Positions 1 to 12,889 are shown, counted from the first letter of the stretch. The stretch: DNA of 64,000 nt from Casuarina equisetifolia (GCA_028551475.1 CM052354.1:6640001-6704000), one strand, 5' to 3'. Program-made: numbers and translations. Notes: a model not told the origin generated them from the sequence alone.

Positions 1-693
1 AAGCATTAAACACAGTAATATGCAACTTCTCATAAACAAAATATCTTACAAAACATAATAATCATAAGATTGATATCATCATAATTAGGTTACATCGTAG
101 CTTTGACAAAAGTAAACTAAAGCATAAAGAAATAATGAGGAAGAATAATAATAGGGAATAAAGAAGGCATCTTAAATTCAAGAACAAGAAGTCTGTCACC
201 CTTTTTGTCTTCTCTTCAAGAAAACCTTGAATTCTTGGCCTTTCTCTTGAATTGTGCTCAATTTTCTCCTCCCCTTTCTTTTGCCTCTTCTCTTCTCTTA
301 AATAGGGTTTAGGTTTAGACCTATCCCTATCCTAGTAGAATTAGGTTTTAGAGATCTAAAACAATTGGGTTTTGAACTCCTAAATTAATTAGGATTTGAA
401 TTCCTAACATGACTAGGTTTTCTAAATAAATAGAAAATCCAATAACAATAAAAAATCTAATAACAATCATCTAGAGCCTAAGCCTATCTTGACTCTCTTG
501 ATCTTGATATTATAATTTTGCCACACAATAAGTATCAGGTTCTCCATGTTCATTCTTTTTCTCCTTGCTTCCTTAGGCTACATAAACAAGATAAAGTTAA
601 GTAAATAAAAAGGAGTTCAAATGTTTTCTTACAATTATTAAAGTTATTTATTACCTAAAATAGGTAAAATAACTCTATAAAAATAGAGTTATC
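1..693. repeat. LTR-like dispersed repeat, cut by the left window edge
   Basis: This stretch is closely similar, in the same orientation, to 51894-52563. Both share the opening AAGCATTAAACA, a middle part with AAATAATGAGGAA and TCTGTCACC, and the end AGGTAAAATAACTCTATAAAAATA..TTATCA. Similarity stops sharply at 693 (and at 52563), which marks a real element end. The sequence then runs directly into a truncated gag frame, so the repeat looks inserted into or joined to that gag. No coding frame is visible. A solo LTR or the end of a larger element beyond the window is the likeliest identity; the class is not known. Confidence 0.6.
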
Positions 694-695
694 AA

Positions 696-1442
696 TCATT
701 TTCTTAGAAATTTCCTAAATCTCCTATCTATAAGAACTACTTCATCATTTTTTGATTTTTCCTCTTCAACCTTTTCAACTTCCACTTTAAGTGCAAGTGA
801 TTTTCTATTTTCCTTCTCTTTCTCTCTTTTCATAAGTTGCATTTCATGAGTTTTAAGAGAACTTAACAAGTCATCTAAGGTCAGCATATCTAGGTCATAA
901 GCCTTTTCTATGGCCATCTTCTTAGGATCCCAACTTTCGGGTAGGGATACTAACTTTTTTCTCATTATTCCCTCATTTGTGTAAGTTTTTCCTAACAATT
1001 TTAGTTCAGAAATTATTTCGGTAAATCTACCAAACATGTCACTGATAGTTTCAGAATCTTTTATAACAAACAATTCATAGTCATGTGTAAGCATAATAAC
1101 TTTAGAGGACTTTACCTTTTTGGTTCCTTCATAGATGACTTCTAATTTATCCCAAATCTCTTTGCCAATGAGGCAAGAGAACACTTTGTTAAACTCATGT
1201 GCTCTAAGACCATTATAGATCATATTCATAGACTTAGCATTTAACCCCATTAGTTTAGCTTCATTTTTAGTCCACTTATCAGTCACGGGTAATGCGATAC
1301 CCTTCTTGATTACCTGCCAAGCTTTTGGATCTTGACCTATTACAAAGAATTGCATTAATTGTTTCCAATGCCTAAAATTAATGCCATCAAACAAATGAGG
1401 TTTATTAAACCCCATAACAGCTAAACCTTTGTTAGAAGCCAT
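696..1442 (-). pseudogene. copia-type gag (UBN2/DUF4219-like), C-terminally truncated
   Basis: A 248-codon frame starting MASNKGLAVMGFNKPHLFDG has the look of a plant copia gag: an N-terminal 'F.G.NF..WK..M' block (residues about 18-32), a central 'IWDKLEVIYEGT' block (about 96-107) and a Lys/Glu-rich tail. The frame stops where the left-edge repeat begins and before any CCHC zinc knuckle, so the element lost the rest of gag and all of pol. The ATG lies about 100 bp from the end of the LTR at 1540-3060, the expected leader distance, so the two probably belong to one minus-strand element. The frame is open, which suggests a fairly young insertion or chance preservation. Confidence 0.75.
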
Positions 1443-1539
1443 AGTATGGATCTACTTTAGCCTTTGTTAGAAGTCATAGTATGGATATACTCTAGGATGT
1501 TAATCATCTTAATTGGAGAACGTAGTTGTAGTTGCCAAT

Positions 1540-3060
1540 TGTTGGGTTTTATCACTTAACAAGAAGGCAGGGTTGAATTGGTTAAGTTAAGAATTGAGCA
1601 ATTTTCTTTTTTCTAAAATGCTTTTAGTATTCAATGCAATTTCGCACAGATAAAATAAGAAAACAACAAGTAAATGTCACACTAAGAGTTACAAAACAAC
1701 AAGAATATCTCATGGGTAAAGCAACAGATTAATAACAAATTAATGACTAGAAAGATAATATCATTCAGCAAGTTAAATCCAAATAGGATAAGGGAAAAGA
1801 GACATCAAATTTACCATGGTGGTTCCGCACTCAATCCTTGAGTCCTACTTCCACCCTCTTCTCCTTTAATCTAACCGATTGAAATCTCCTTTACTTAAAC
1901 CATATTAGAAGAAAACATTCTCCCTAATACAACCAATTCCTTCTTAAAGGAATTCTTAAGTCTGAATATAATATAAGGTCAATTAACCTTAGTTCAGATA
2001 GCAAATCCCTTAAAGATGTAAATATAATGAAGGATAATGCTAATACAAGAGCTTATAAAAGATATTAAATGTAATTATAAGCTTTAATCTCAAAACCCCC
2101 AAATATTTTTAGATTAGGGTTTTGGATTTACAACTCAGTTTATGTGCAAATGATAAATATATGTTTGATTAGAACATAAACAAAGATATATCACAAAGAA
2201 TAATCACACAGAAGTGATAATAAGCTGAGTATCAAGGATATCACCAAAGCTTCTTCACAGTGGATGGAGAATGAGCTCAAGAATAACTTCTCTTGAATAA
2301 TAACTCAAAGATATTCACTTTAAAATCGTCATCTCAAAACATAGAATAGCTTTTTCTTATATATGATTATGAAAATAAAGAATTGAGAGATGATTTTTAC
2401 CATACCCATCATATTATAGATTTCTTCCCATAGAGAGAATGTAGCTTGTACCTTTTTCGATTCCATATCAATTTCTTCATCAAACCAAGCTTTAGATCCT
2501 GACATTCTTTTAAAAACTTTTGCAAATCTTCCCATTAGAGAAGCAGAGATGCGACTATAATGAGTAAGATAGAAAAGAGGCGTCGGTGTTTCGAATAGAA
2601 GCTAAGGCTTCTAAGATGATCGAGACAATTAAGTGTGTCTTTTAAATGGCACCATCTTGTAAGTTGAACGGTAGATGTCAAAACACGGGCTAAGAGTAGA
2701 TAACAGGCCAAGCCACTTGTAAGTGCAGATAACGGGCCAAGTCATTTATAAGTATAGACCATGGGCTAGGTTTCTTATAAGAACGTATCACGAGCCAAGT
2801 CTTTATAAGAATAGAACAAGGGCCAAGTCTCTTATAAGAACAGAACATGGGCCAGCTTTTAAAGAGCACAATCTAGCTATGAGCATAATCCAGTAATATA
2901 AGCACGGTTTATCAATATAAGCATTTAGTAAGCTCACATTTAATGTAACATATAACCTCACTTGAGTTAGGATAAAGCTTGAATGAAAGCTCCTTGCTCC
3001 TACAAGTGCCTGAAGCCAAGTATCATTTTTCTTAAAATGTATTCAAATATATTTTTAACA
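1540..3060 (-). repeat. 5' LTR of the minus-strand gag element
   Basis: Read on the minus strand, the block starts TGTTAAAAATATATTTGAA (3060) and ends ..AAACCCAACA (1540), the TG..CA inverted ends of a plant LTR, about 1.52 kb long. It is followed on the minus strand by ATTGGCAACTACAAC, which sits where a primer-binding site should be but is not a clean initiator-Met match. The gag ATG follows at 1442. The matching 3' LTR is not in the window, so no target-site duplication can be checked. Confidence 0.6.
2686..2856. repeat. degenerate ~29-bp tandem repeat inside the LTR
   Basis: Five to six imperfect units can be lined up, each built on GGGCCAAGTC..TTATAAG.A.AGA.CA. Clear units begin near 2734, 2763, 2792 and 2820 with periods of 28-29 bp. 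The array lies in the part of the LTR where upstream control elements of copia elements usually lie. Enhancer function is inference only. Confidence 0.7.
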
Positions 3061-3439
3061 TTATTCCCAAATAGATTTCTTAAGAAAACTTTAAGAAGAT
3101 GTTTTATAAAAGAATGTAGGAACCCAACTACTTTATAATATCATTAATTGATATTATAATTTGCACACCTTTTACTTCATATGATTTTCTTTTGCACATA
3201 TGAAAGCATTTTTTTTATAAATAATTCACAATAGATTTTCTCACAACAAAACCCTTATTTTCCAACATATACTTTATGGCTCCAATGAACCTTTTCATAT
3301 CTTGTACTTAATAACTTGAGTTTAACTTTATATGTTACAAGATATCCTTATAACTTATTAGTTTCAGCCAATGCTTAAGGTTTACATTTGCCTTAGTCTT
3401 TAAGGGGAAGATTAAAAGCTCTCATTATATAAAAGCATC
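3061..3439. other. non-coding 3' flank of decayed copia element
   Basis: AT-rich, with no open frame of note. It follows (on the minus strand) the RNase H remnant and so should hold its polypurine tract and 3' LTR start. TGTTGGAAAATAAGGG on the minus strand at about 3267 is a possible LTR start, but no convincing purine tract precedes it. Confidence 0.35.
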
Positions 3440-4240
3440 CTATGATGCCTCTAAACCCATGCTATTGACATGTCTTTCATAAACACAAGGGCTTAGACTT
3501 TTAGTAAATGGATCAACTATCATATCAACTATACTAATCAACTCTACTGAAATTTCACCTTTCTTAACCTTTTCCTTTATGGTTAAGTACTTTATATCTA
3601 TATGTTTGGATCCTCCTAGACTTTTGTTATTGTTAATAAACAATACTATAATTCTATTATCATAGTATAACTAGATTCGTCATTAACAAAACCAAAGTCT
3701 TTTAATTCTCTTATGAGATTCTTTAGCCAAATAGCTTGAATGAATGTTCTATAGCATGCCATAAATTCGAAATGCATGGTTGAAGATGTCATCAATGTCT
3801 ATTTTGAGCTTTTCCATGAAATGGCTCCCCTTGCTATCATAAACACATATCTTGATGTAGAATTCCAATTGTCCTTATATCCAACAAAATATAAATCTGT
3901 ACACCCAATAAGCTCTAGTTTTTCTACATGCCAATAAGTCATCATATAATCTTTTGTTCTCTTTAAATACCGCAAGACTTTCTTAACAGTTACCTAATGC
4001 TCTTGTCCAGGATTAGATTGATATTTAAGAAGAAGTTCTATTACAAAAGCTATGTTAGGTTGCATTCAAACTTGAGCATATATAATATTATCAAGTGCAC
4101 TCGTATATGGTATATTCTTCAATAAAGCTTTCTCTTCCTTTGTCTTAGGGCACTATTCTTTATTTAATTTATCACTTTTATAGATAGGAACCTTTCCTCC
4201 TTTACAATCTTCCATGTTATACCATTTGAAAATTTAATCT
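3440..4240 (-). pseudogene. copia RNase H remnant
   Basis: This stretch continues the RT reading with scattered homology. The final open piece (3643-3440) reads 'NKSLGGSKHIDIKYLTIKEKV' and 'VDPFTKSLSP', the standard C-terminal block of copia RNase H, where families have 'SKHIDI..HF.R' and 'D..TK.L'. The region between is full of stops. Confidence 0.7.
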
Positions 4241-4272
4241 ATATATGCCTTTTGAGAAAGCCCTAATAAACA

Positions 4273-5199
4273 CTAAGAATGGTCCCTTCGAATTTCAACA
4301 CCTAAAACATAAGTTGCTTTACTAAGATCCTTCATATCAAATTGAGTTGACAATAACTCTTTAGTCTCATGAAGTAACTTATAATTATTAATTGCAAGCA
4401 AAATATCATCCATATAAAGGATAAGAATGATCAAAGTCCTCCCATTGATCTTGGTGTAGATACAACTATCTACTCTATTCTCTACAAAACCACATGAAGT
4501 GATAAAACTATCAAACTTTAAGTACCACTGTCTAAAAGCTTGTTTTAATCCATAAATAAACTTATTAAGTCTACAAACAAGTTTTTCTTCTCCTTTCATT
4601 TCAAAACCTTCAGGCTATTTCATATATACTGTTTCATCTAGAGTCCCATTTAGAAAAGTAGTTTTAACATCCATTTGGTGCAATTCCATATCGAAATGAA
4701 CTACTAGAGTCATTATAATTCTAAAGGAATTTTTGGAAGAGACAAGAGAAAAAATTTCATTATAATCTATGCCTCTTTTCTGTGTGAAACCTTTTGCTAC
4801 TAACCTAGCTTTAAAGCTTTCAACTTTCCCAATAGAACTCCTTTTAGTCATATATACTTATTTACAACCAATAAGCGTACAACCTTTAGGTAACTCAACA
4901 AGTTCCCAAACATCATTATACTTCATTAATTACATTTCATCTTGTATTGCATCTAACCATAACTTCACTTGAGAACTTGATATTGCTTCTATATAAGTTA
5001 TTGGATCCTTCATAATTCCTATATCATAATCTTGTTCTCCTAAATAAACTAAATAATATAGATGAATTGTTGATCTCCTTTCTCTAGTTGACCTTCTAAG
5101 TATAGGTTTAGGACCTTGATTCTGCACTTGTTGATCCATATTTGGATTTGTAACCAATGATGACGGCTTAAAAGTCCTTACTATTGGTACTATAGGCAA
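4273..5199 (-). pseudogene. copia reverse transcriptase (RVT_2) remnant
   Basis: Pieces at 5199-4930, 4851-4615 and 4599-4273 cover the RVT_2 domain. 'KARLVAKGFTQKRGIDY' and 'MDVKTTFLNGTL' mark the first conserved blocks; 'LNKFIYGLKQAFRQWYLKFD' the middle; 'LYMDDILLA' is the intact catalytic Y-x-D-D box. The interruptions are single stops and small shifts, so the remnant is moderately old. Confidence 0.85.
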
Positions 5200-5256
5200 T
5201 TCTATTACTTGAGTAAGTAAAAAAATTGTAATAGATGTACCTACTTCATCTTCATC

Positions 5257-6163
5257 CTAAATAGTTAGAGTACTACCAACCTTTTCTATTACATCAAGCT
5301 CTATAAATTTTACAATTTGAGATTCTACAATTCTTGCTCCTCTAGAAGGGTTATAAAAATAATATCCCTTTAAATGATCAGGGTAAGAAACAAAATAACA
5401 TCTTGTAGTCTTTGAATCTAACTTACCTAGAGTTGGATTATACAACTTTACTTCTGCAGGACATTCCTAAACTTTTAAATGATTTAAACTAGGTATACAA
5501 CCAATCCACAATTCAAATGGTGTAAGTGAGACAGTTTTCGTAGGTACTTGATTGAGTATATAAAGAGCTATTTTCAAAGCTTCTCCCCATAAAAAAGTAA
5601 GTAAATTAATTCTACTAACCATACTTCTCACTATATCTATAAGAGTCTTATTACGTCTTTCAGCTATACCATTTTGTTCAAGACTCCCTAGCATTATAAA
5701 TTGAGCAATAATTCTAGAGTCTTCTAAATATTTGGTAAACGGGCCTTTAAATTATCCAACATTGTTATGTTTACCATAATAGTCTCCTCCTCTATCTTAT
5801 CTAACAACCTTGATTATTTTTTCCAATTGTTTTTTAACCTTAGTTTTGAAAATCTTGAATTTATCAAGAGATTCAGACTTTTCCTTAATAAGGTACAAGT
5901 AACCATAACAAGAAAAATCATCTATAAATGTAATAAAATACACATTTCTGCATAAGATTGTTGTGTAGGGTCCTAATATTAGTGTGAATGACTTCCATGA
6001 GATCAAAACTATAAATTGTAGATTTTTTCTTTATCTTGACCATTTTACCTCTACAACAATCAACACATATCTCTAGATCATCTTTAAAAGGAGGAAGAAT
6101 GTTAAACTTTATCAATCTTTCCACCCTTTTCTTAGAGATATGACCAAGCCTTTTATGCCACAT
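5257..6163 (-). pseudogene. copia integrase remnant
   Basis: It begins 'MWHKRLGHISKKRV' (GAG-pre-integrase, 6163), the HHCC zinc domain with 'CVDCCRGK'. The catalytic core follows in broken frames: first Asp in 'FIDDFS' (about 5920), second Asp in 'DRGGDYYG' (about 5785), and the Glu in '[14 protein letters not shown]' (about 5675). An SH3-like 'CYFVSYPDHLKGYYFYNP' block is at 5445-5257. Several in-frame stops and shifts separate these pieces. Confidence 0.8.
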
Positions 6164-6402
6164 TATGTATGATTGCTCTTTAGGTAAAGACCTTTTGGGA
6201 ACAATTTTTTCAATATTGTAGACGTTATTGGGAGATAAACTTAGTTAATATAAATCATATGATAAAACACAAGATCTAACTTGATTTGAATTATAAAATA
6301 AAGTAATCATAGAATTCTTTATTTCAAAAGCATAACCATCCATGTCCAAAATAGAAACTGAAATCAAATTTTGTCTAAAAGACGATACATAAAAAATGTT
6401 AT

Positions 6403-6780
6403 TTAACAACATTTAAAACTAGAATCAAGTGTTAAAATAATATCTCGCACAAAGTTTACAAAGACTTTATTATTATTCTTAACCATAAGCCATAGTTCAT
6501 GTTTACTTGGTCTCCTTTTGTTTATGAACCCTTTAATGGTAAAAGCAACATGATTCATTGCACTTGTATTGAGCCACCAAGAACTTGATGAGGCTATAGA
6601 TAAATTAGATTCACAAACTAAAACCAAAGAACTATTATCTGCATGCATGCGCTTTAAAAGCCAAGCTTTGTACTTGTTACGCTTTTTCTTCATTTGACTC
6701 TTCTTCTTACAGAAGTAACAACGGTCATTATCCTTCTTGAAAAGTGATTTCTTTACCCCAACTTTATTACTAATGAACAA
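6403..6780 (-). pseudogene. copia zinc-knuckle and protease remnant
   Basis: A 125-codon frame. CYFCKKK near residue 21 is the first half of a CCHC knuckle whose His and last Cys are replaced. 'WWLNTSAMNHV' near residue 68 aligns with the retropepsin active-site context, where families read D-T/S-G; here it is N-T-S, so the catalytic aspartate and glycine are gone. The frame is therefore inactive even where still open. Confidence 0.7.
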
Positions 6781-7454
6781 ACATTCCTAGAGGTTGAAAG
6801 AGTACTTGGATGACCTTGCAAAGTTGCTTGTCTTCCTTTACCCACACTTGAATTGGGCAAATACATAACCACATGGGACTTATCCCACTTAAACTTTTCT
6901 TCTTCAGCAACAACTTTAGCAATAAGATCATTAAAAGACCAACTCTCTTCCTGATTATTATATGTGGTCTTTATAATTCTAAATTCAAGAGGAAGTGAAT
7001 TCAGGGCATGATAAACAACATAAGCATCAAGGTGCAACTCCTAATGCCTTAAGCTTGGTTTGGTAATCAACCATTCTGATGATGTAATCTCTTACATCAC
7101 CATCACTATCATACCTCATGCCATAAGTGCTTAAAGGAGAGACCCAATTTCAACATTTGAACAGACACGATACTTGTTTTCTATAGCCTCCATAAATGCC
7201 TTAGTTTTGTCATCCACAAGCAACTCACTCTTGAGATGACCCATAATTGACCTTTTCATAAATAACAAACAAATATGATTACTCTTTGTCCATACCTCAA
7301 ATGCCTTCTTTTGCTCATTTGTACTTTCATTAGTGGGAGCAGCTGGCATTTCTATAATTAAGGTAGAATGAACATTTACCATTTCCATAGCAAACGTAAT
7401 TTTTTCCTTCCACCTTTTGAAGTTCGCACCCATAAGAGTCTCAATAGATATCAA
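6753..7454 (-). pseudogene. copia gag remnant
   Basis: Two open pieces (7454-7131 and 7037-6753) in different frames make up a UBN2/DUF4219-type gag. The first contains 'GANFKRWKEKITFAMEM', the Trp-containing N-terminal motif of such gags. The second contains 'NSLPLEFRIIKTTYNNQEESWSF', the usual 'SLP..F..I' block. The gap between them is a frameshift plus stops. Its sequence differs from the gag at 696-1442, so it belongs to another family. Confidence 0.75.
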
Positions 7455-9236
7455 TTGATTGTTAATGGGAAAAGTGACTAAAAGTGAGCCAATACAAGAT
7501 TAGTAATATATGAGTACAACATGAATCCAATCACATAATCACAAACTTAGAGATTCACAAACTTTATCATGTAGACACCTTTGGGTAGAATACATAACAA
7601 ATAATTGTAAAATCTCGACATAGTAAAGGCTATGAGAATATTCAAATTTTCATAATCTACTACCTTTGGGTGTATAGACTAATCAAATTAGTCTAAACAT
7701 ATGCATTTCAACTATGTAATCCTTTATGTTCTAATAAACAATCACCTCTTTTAGAATTATAACTATCCATTAAAACTAGAAACATCCTTATTTGCATGAG
7801 AAAAACATCTTTTGAATACAATTAAGCTGTGCCACTTTGGTAGTTACAACTTAACTAGATCATTCCCATACTAGGAGACATACCTTATGTACTCATTAGA
7901 ATAATATATCAATACTATAAATAAATTAACTAAATGCATGTTATGTATCTACATATACCATAATAGCATACAAAGTATGTATTGAAAAAAATATAATATT
8001 GAAAGAACATGATGTTACAACAAACTACATGTTTGAACAACACTAAGGCATGTTAAAATGATAATAATGTTTCAACTCACATGCATCAAACTTTAAAGAA
8101 TCAAAAAGGGACTAAGAAGATATTTTAAACATATCAAATAACATATCAAAATGTTCTTTATTCAAAAATACACACACTAGTTTAAATCATGTTAAATTTG
8201 GACCATCCATATGCTTTCACGAGCCATTACAAACTTTTTGGTCAACTCATTGACTTTTAACTTTTGGACCATAAACCCGTTGACCAGGTTGGGTTGACCT
8301 ATTAAATCCAGAAATGCGAATTGGTATCCGAGCTAAGGCGAATATCTTTTATTTTCATAAGAATCACTAGTTCGATGAGAGAACCTAGGGTTACGTCTTT
8401 TGTAAAAGTGCTTGTATGTAATCTTAAAAATAACATGAATTTATACTATGAGCTAGAGGATAAGACCTAGCCTTGACCTTATGTGCAACCCAATAAGCCC
8501 ACTCATCACGGCCTTATTTGGTTAGCCACGACCCATATAAGCCAATCCATATTTTAGAACTCATGGGCCAACTTAATATAGCCCACTAAAGTAAGCCTAA
8601 TTCAAAATTAAGCTAACACATACCTCATCTAGACTAAAATTTTGGTGAGCATAAATTGTTCTAAGAAAAACATTAATCAAGGACCAAATGTCATGGTTTT
8701 AGATAAAATAAGATTTCCAAGCACTTTTTGGTTGTTGATCATCATTTTGACATGGTTGCTAGTTGCAAGATCATTTATAAAAGATGGTCCTTGATGAAAA
8801 TAATATCAGTTCCAATCACCTAGTTGCATCATCACTATTAACTTTATACCCACTTTAACATGTGAACTAAATGTTTACTGAATGTCTTAATCCATAACGT
8901 TGTCTTCAGAAAAGTCACAGTATTTTTCTTCAAAGATAGTAATAAGAAAGAATTTAGAAGTATAGTTATTTAAATTACCTCCAATTACCTTAATTTATTA
9001 AAGTTCCAACAGATGATATTGCAGCCTCTTGTCTTTTTATTTAAAAACTATATTACCTTAAACTAGTGAGAGAAAGCCCCATAAAATAGTTTTTTGTGAA
9101 TACAAGACAAAAATTTTAGCATTCATATTTTTTCACACTAGTATAATTATTACATATTTATGCATTTCAAAAGATATTCAAAACTTCTTCAATATTATGT
9201 CTATAAAAGAGCAACAATCTTGAATGAGTTAGAAAT
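7455..9236. other. non-coding, probably LTR/leader debris
   Basis: No supported gene. The stretch lies 5' of the minus-strand copia gag and should hold its leader and 5' LTR. 8461-8600 has several GGCC/GCCCA-rich words like those in plant LTRs, but no TG..CA ends or primer site could be fixed. Confidence 0.3.
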
Positions 9237-10573
9237 TATTGGATATTATAGTAATTCAAAAGAGAGGGTGAATTAGGTTTCTCAAAAATCCTTTTTTTAT
9301 TTTCATTTTATCTATATGAATCAATTATGGTAGCAAGTAAATAACTCACACAAAATACAATCACATAAAGACTAGTATTTTTGGAAGGTGGTTCAGCCTA
9401 AACCACCTCGGCACCTACTCCACTCCAATCAATTCATAATTAATTACAATGAATATCTAACCCCTTACAAGGGACAACCAATCCTTTAGACCTAGTTTCA
9501 AGTTCTTTCCCAAATATTACAAATTTTAAGCTTAGTTTCTACAAGGTATGCAATATAAAATTTAGAAGCTTCAAACAAGTATTACAAAGCTGTTAAAATG
9601 TGATTTGGACAGAAGCCCTAAATTTTGTTCAAGCCCAAGCATTATTCACTTGTAGAAAATCAACTCAATAAACAATATGTATTAGGACACAAATTGATTC
9701 TCTAACAAGTAATAAAGAGCAATAGTAAACTTAGAGTATAGTCACCCAATGAAGAACAAATTCATGAGTTGGATGATCTTGAGATGAGAAAATAAGTTGT
9801 TCAAAATCATGATCCAAAATGCCACCATTTCATCTAGATTTTAAGTTGATAATTCATAGCTTCATGGAATCATAGCTTCATGGAGGCCAAACGAGTCAAA
9901 CTCAGGTTTTACTTAAATCTTCCTCAATTCTTTTCAATCTTGAAATAGATCTTTGTAAGTGCTTTATAGATCAACAAATCACCTTCTTGCTTAACAAAGT
10001 CCTATGATTTCAACTTCAGAAATACTTTATAATGCTTCTAATTGCTCTTTCAATCAATTAGGTCATGGATTACGAAGAACATCTTAATCTATTCAGTTTG
10101 ATCCTCTCTTAGCAATGGGTCATTGATTTTTCTTCACAAATTTGTTCTTCTCTTTGATAGCTTTTGAATGAATTCCTTTTCAACTTCAATGGTGTTGTTA
10201 TTGATGGTCAATTTGAGCTTTAGGTGGCGTCATCGAACAATAGGTCAAACTACTTCAAGCGTCACTAGGGCGAGCTAGGTTGTGCACATGGGCAAGCTTC
10301 GTAGGTTGCGTGGTGCTTTTGGATCGTGTGATGTCTTCTAGGTCACCTTTCACATTTCGGCCTAGGTCACAGGCATGTGGGTCGCGAGTCTTTGGGCTTG
10401 GCCAATGGACTTAGGCTACGCACATTAACTTGGGCTTTGCACCTTTATTAACCCATTTCCTACAAAATATTTTTATATTATTTTTCTTATAAAAACCCAT
10501 AAATAAACAATTATAATATTTTCATATTATAATTTCCTATTTGTCATCATCAAAATATTAATATATTTCAACA
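9237..10573 (-). repeat. solo LTR, about 1.34 kb
   Basis: On the minus strand it opens TGTTGAAATATATTAATATT (10573) and closes ..AATATCCAATA (9237; expected CCAACA with one change). It is flanked by GAAAT (9232-9236) and AAAAT (10574-10578), a 5-bp target duplication with one mismatch. The plus-strand motif AAAGAGAGGGTGAATTAGG near one end is typical of plant LTR ends. No coding region adjoins it, so it is a recombination-derived solo LTR. Its ends resemble those of the LTR at 1540-3060. Confidence 0.6.
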
Positions 10574-10578
10574 AAAAT

Positions 10579-12889
10579 GATACAATAGTGAAGATGTGTT
10601 CCCCACTAAGTAGCTACTAATGTTATACTCGTAAGTTAGGCATTGGTTTTAGCAATTTTTTGACAAAACGTAAGGAGACCCTTGCTTGAAACAAAATGTT
10701 GTTTACTATGAAAAAACTAAATCATGGGAGAGAGATAGTGAGTGAGCAAATGACCTTTATATTTAGTCTTAGTAATTCTATACAATATTGTGCCAATACT
10801 TTTAGGTTGGAAAACCTAATTTATGTGTAGCAATTGGCCTATTTTAATAATTACAGGAAATAAGAGCAAATTGTTACTTAACACCTATATAATTACAAAA
10901 ATAAATCACAAACGAAATATGATAACTTCTCACATATTTAACATTTACAACTGAAAGAAGCCCTCAGATAAGTGACCTCATCAACTCTTTCTTATTAAAA
11001 ACTAAATAAAAAGGAATAATTTGCTTAATGTTCTGTCTAGCTTGTGAAGAATCATGTGTAGTGAAATTTCTGAAAATAGGGAAAAAGACAAGAAAAGATA
11101 TAATCATCAATAATTTGTTGACTTGTCGCATAAACTATAGACCCCCAGATCGTTGAATAAACTTTAAATGCTTCTCCTTTATTACTTTTTGTGCTTTGAC
11201 CGTTCTGTTCCTTCCACTTCTTAAATTTATAACAAGAAGGAGCCGCGCTAAAGTGAGGAAAAAAGGAAGGTAAATGTTGGCACTTCAGTTTCCATGAGAG
11301 ATTAGGCTAAAAAAAGAGTATAAATGCATGAAAGACACATCGTTATTTGAATTTTGTCTCCATTAAGGCAACTCCAAGCATAGAAATTTTACTAAGATGT
11401 GAGTAATCTTGGGTCAACCTTTACCTTAGGTAGTTCAATTGTTTTTTTTTCTTTTTTTCATTTGAAATTTAACAACAAAGATAAATAAAGGAAGAAAATA
11501 ATGAAAATAAAGGTAAAGAAAGTTGCTACTTCAATTTCAATGGTCGACTAAGATAAAGAATGAGTAATTACAAAATGTACTCAAAGTCTACGTCTAGAAT
11601 TTGAGCAATCTTGGGTCAATTTTTAGTTATCTCCCTCTTGCATCTTTCGGATAATATGGGGCACATATGAATACTTAGCCTCTACGGATACCATAGTCTA
11701 TACGTTCCTTCAGGTGGTGATATCAAGTTGAAGCATCCACAAATTTGAAGCACTTCATGTGATTTGCAAGTACAGATCCACTCTAATATAGCCATCAAGC
11801 TTTCACATCTTGAAGTTCAGAGATATTGTAGAGTGATAACATGACTTTGGAATATCAATAAAGAGAAAGAAAGGTGTTTAAGGGATTGCCATTGCATGTC
11901 ATCCCCATCATTGGTTAGCTCAAGTTCTATGCCACTAGTAAGGTCTAGGTTAGGCGCAAATTGCAAACCTCATACTCTAGAGGTAGGCAAAAATAATGAA
12001 GGCATTATCTTGTGTAGTAATACCTATGGAGAAAAATAAGGTTTTCACCAATAAGATGTCCATATTGCTGGTGATAATAATTAATGGATCTCTAGCTATA
12101 AATAGTAATTAATTGGGACATCTACTAAGTTAAAAATCAACCAAATATATCCAAAGCGTTATTAGCATACTAGACCTTAGGAGCCTTTAAATAGCCAAAA
12201 CCATTCTATCCGGAAAATGATGAACTCTGAACGCCAACTTATAGTCTTAAATTAATCTAACCTAACATCTAAAAGCTAATATACAAGTGAAATATTGTAC
12301 TGCAACGTTTAGGGTCCCGCTTAGCAAGAAATTAATGTCAAAATAGACTCAAAAGTGTAGTCAAGTCAAAAAATAAACAGTGAAGGGAAAATCCCATAAG
12401 ATAATATTCTGACATAAGATGTAAATTTCAGTAGTCAAATATTATAATTTTAACTTATATTTCTTGGATTCGCTATAATTTCTACATGCTTATGTAGTTA
12501 AACAGGTTTTCTTCAATGTTTGTTTCTATGAAAGAACATCAGTTTAGAATGGGTTGTGAATAATGTAATTGCGCAAATTAACTATGTTGATATGTTGATT
12601 CATTTTTTTTTATTTATTTACAATTTGTAGTTACTTAATTTAGATATTCTATTAACACATGCACCCACATATAAACTCATCATCGAATTTAAGATCAAGA
12701 TGTTTTAGGTAATATCTATTTTCATCGGAGTTTAATATTTAAAATGCTTTTATTTGTTGTAATCCTTTTGTTGATTCATTTTTTTTATCATGCAAATTTT
12801 TTTTTTTTAATTGAATGGTTTAAGTCATGGAAACAATTGTATAGTTTGAACTTTTTTCTCCACTCAACATCCAAAAATAAGGACTTTAA
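10579..12889. other. non-coding AT-rich spacer
   Basis: No gene, RNA or clear repeat seen. Short similar phrases ('gagtaatcttgggtcaa' near 11400, 'gagcaatcttgggtcaa' near 11601) hint at an old local duplication. Poly-T tracts occur near 11442, 12604 and 12797. Confidence 0.4.

Larger units (their letters stand above)
3440..7454 (-). mobile_element. decayed Ty1/copia retrotransposon, gag to RNase H
   Basis: On the minus strand the domains come in copia order: gag (7454-6753), zinc knuckle and protease (6780-6403), GAG-pre-integrase and integrase (6163-5467), SH3-like region (5445-5257), reverse transcriptase (5199-4273) and RNase H remains (about 4240-3440). The integrase-before-RT order identifies the copia superfamily. 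The frame is interrupted by many stops and frameshifts, so it is not autonomous. LTRs could not be paired by eye and no Met-tRNA primer site was found above 7454. Confidence 0.85.
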
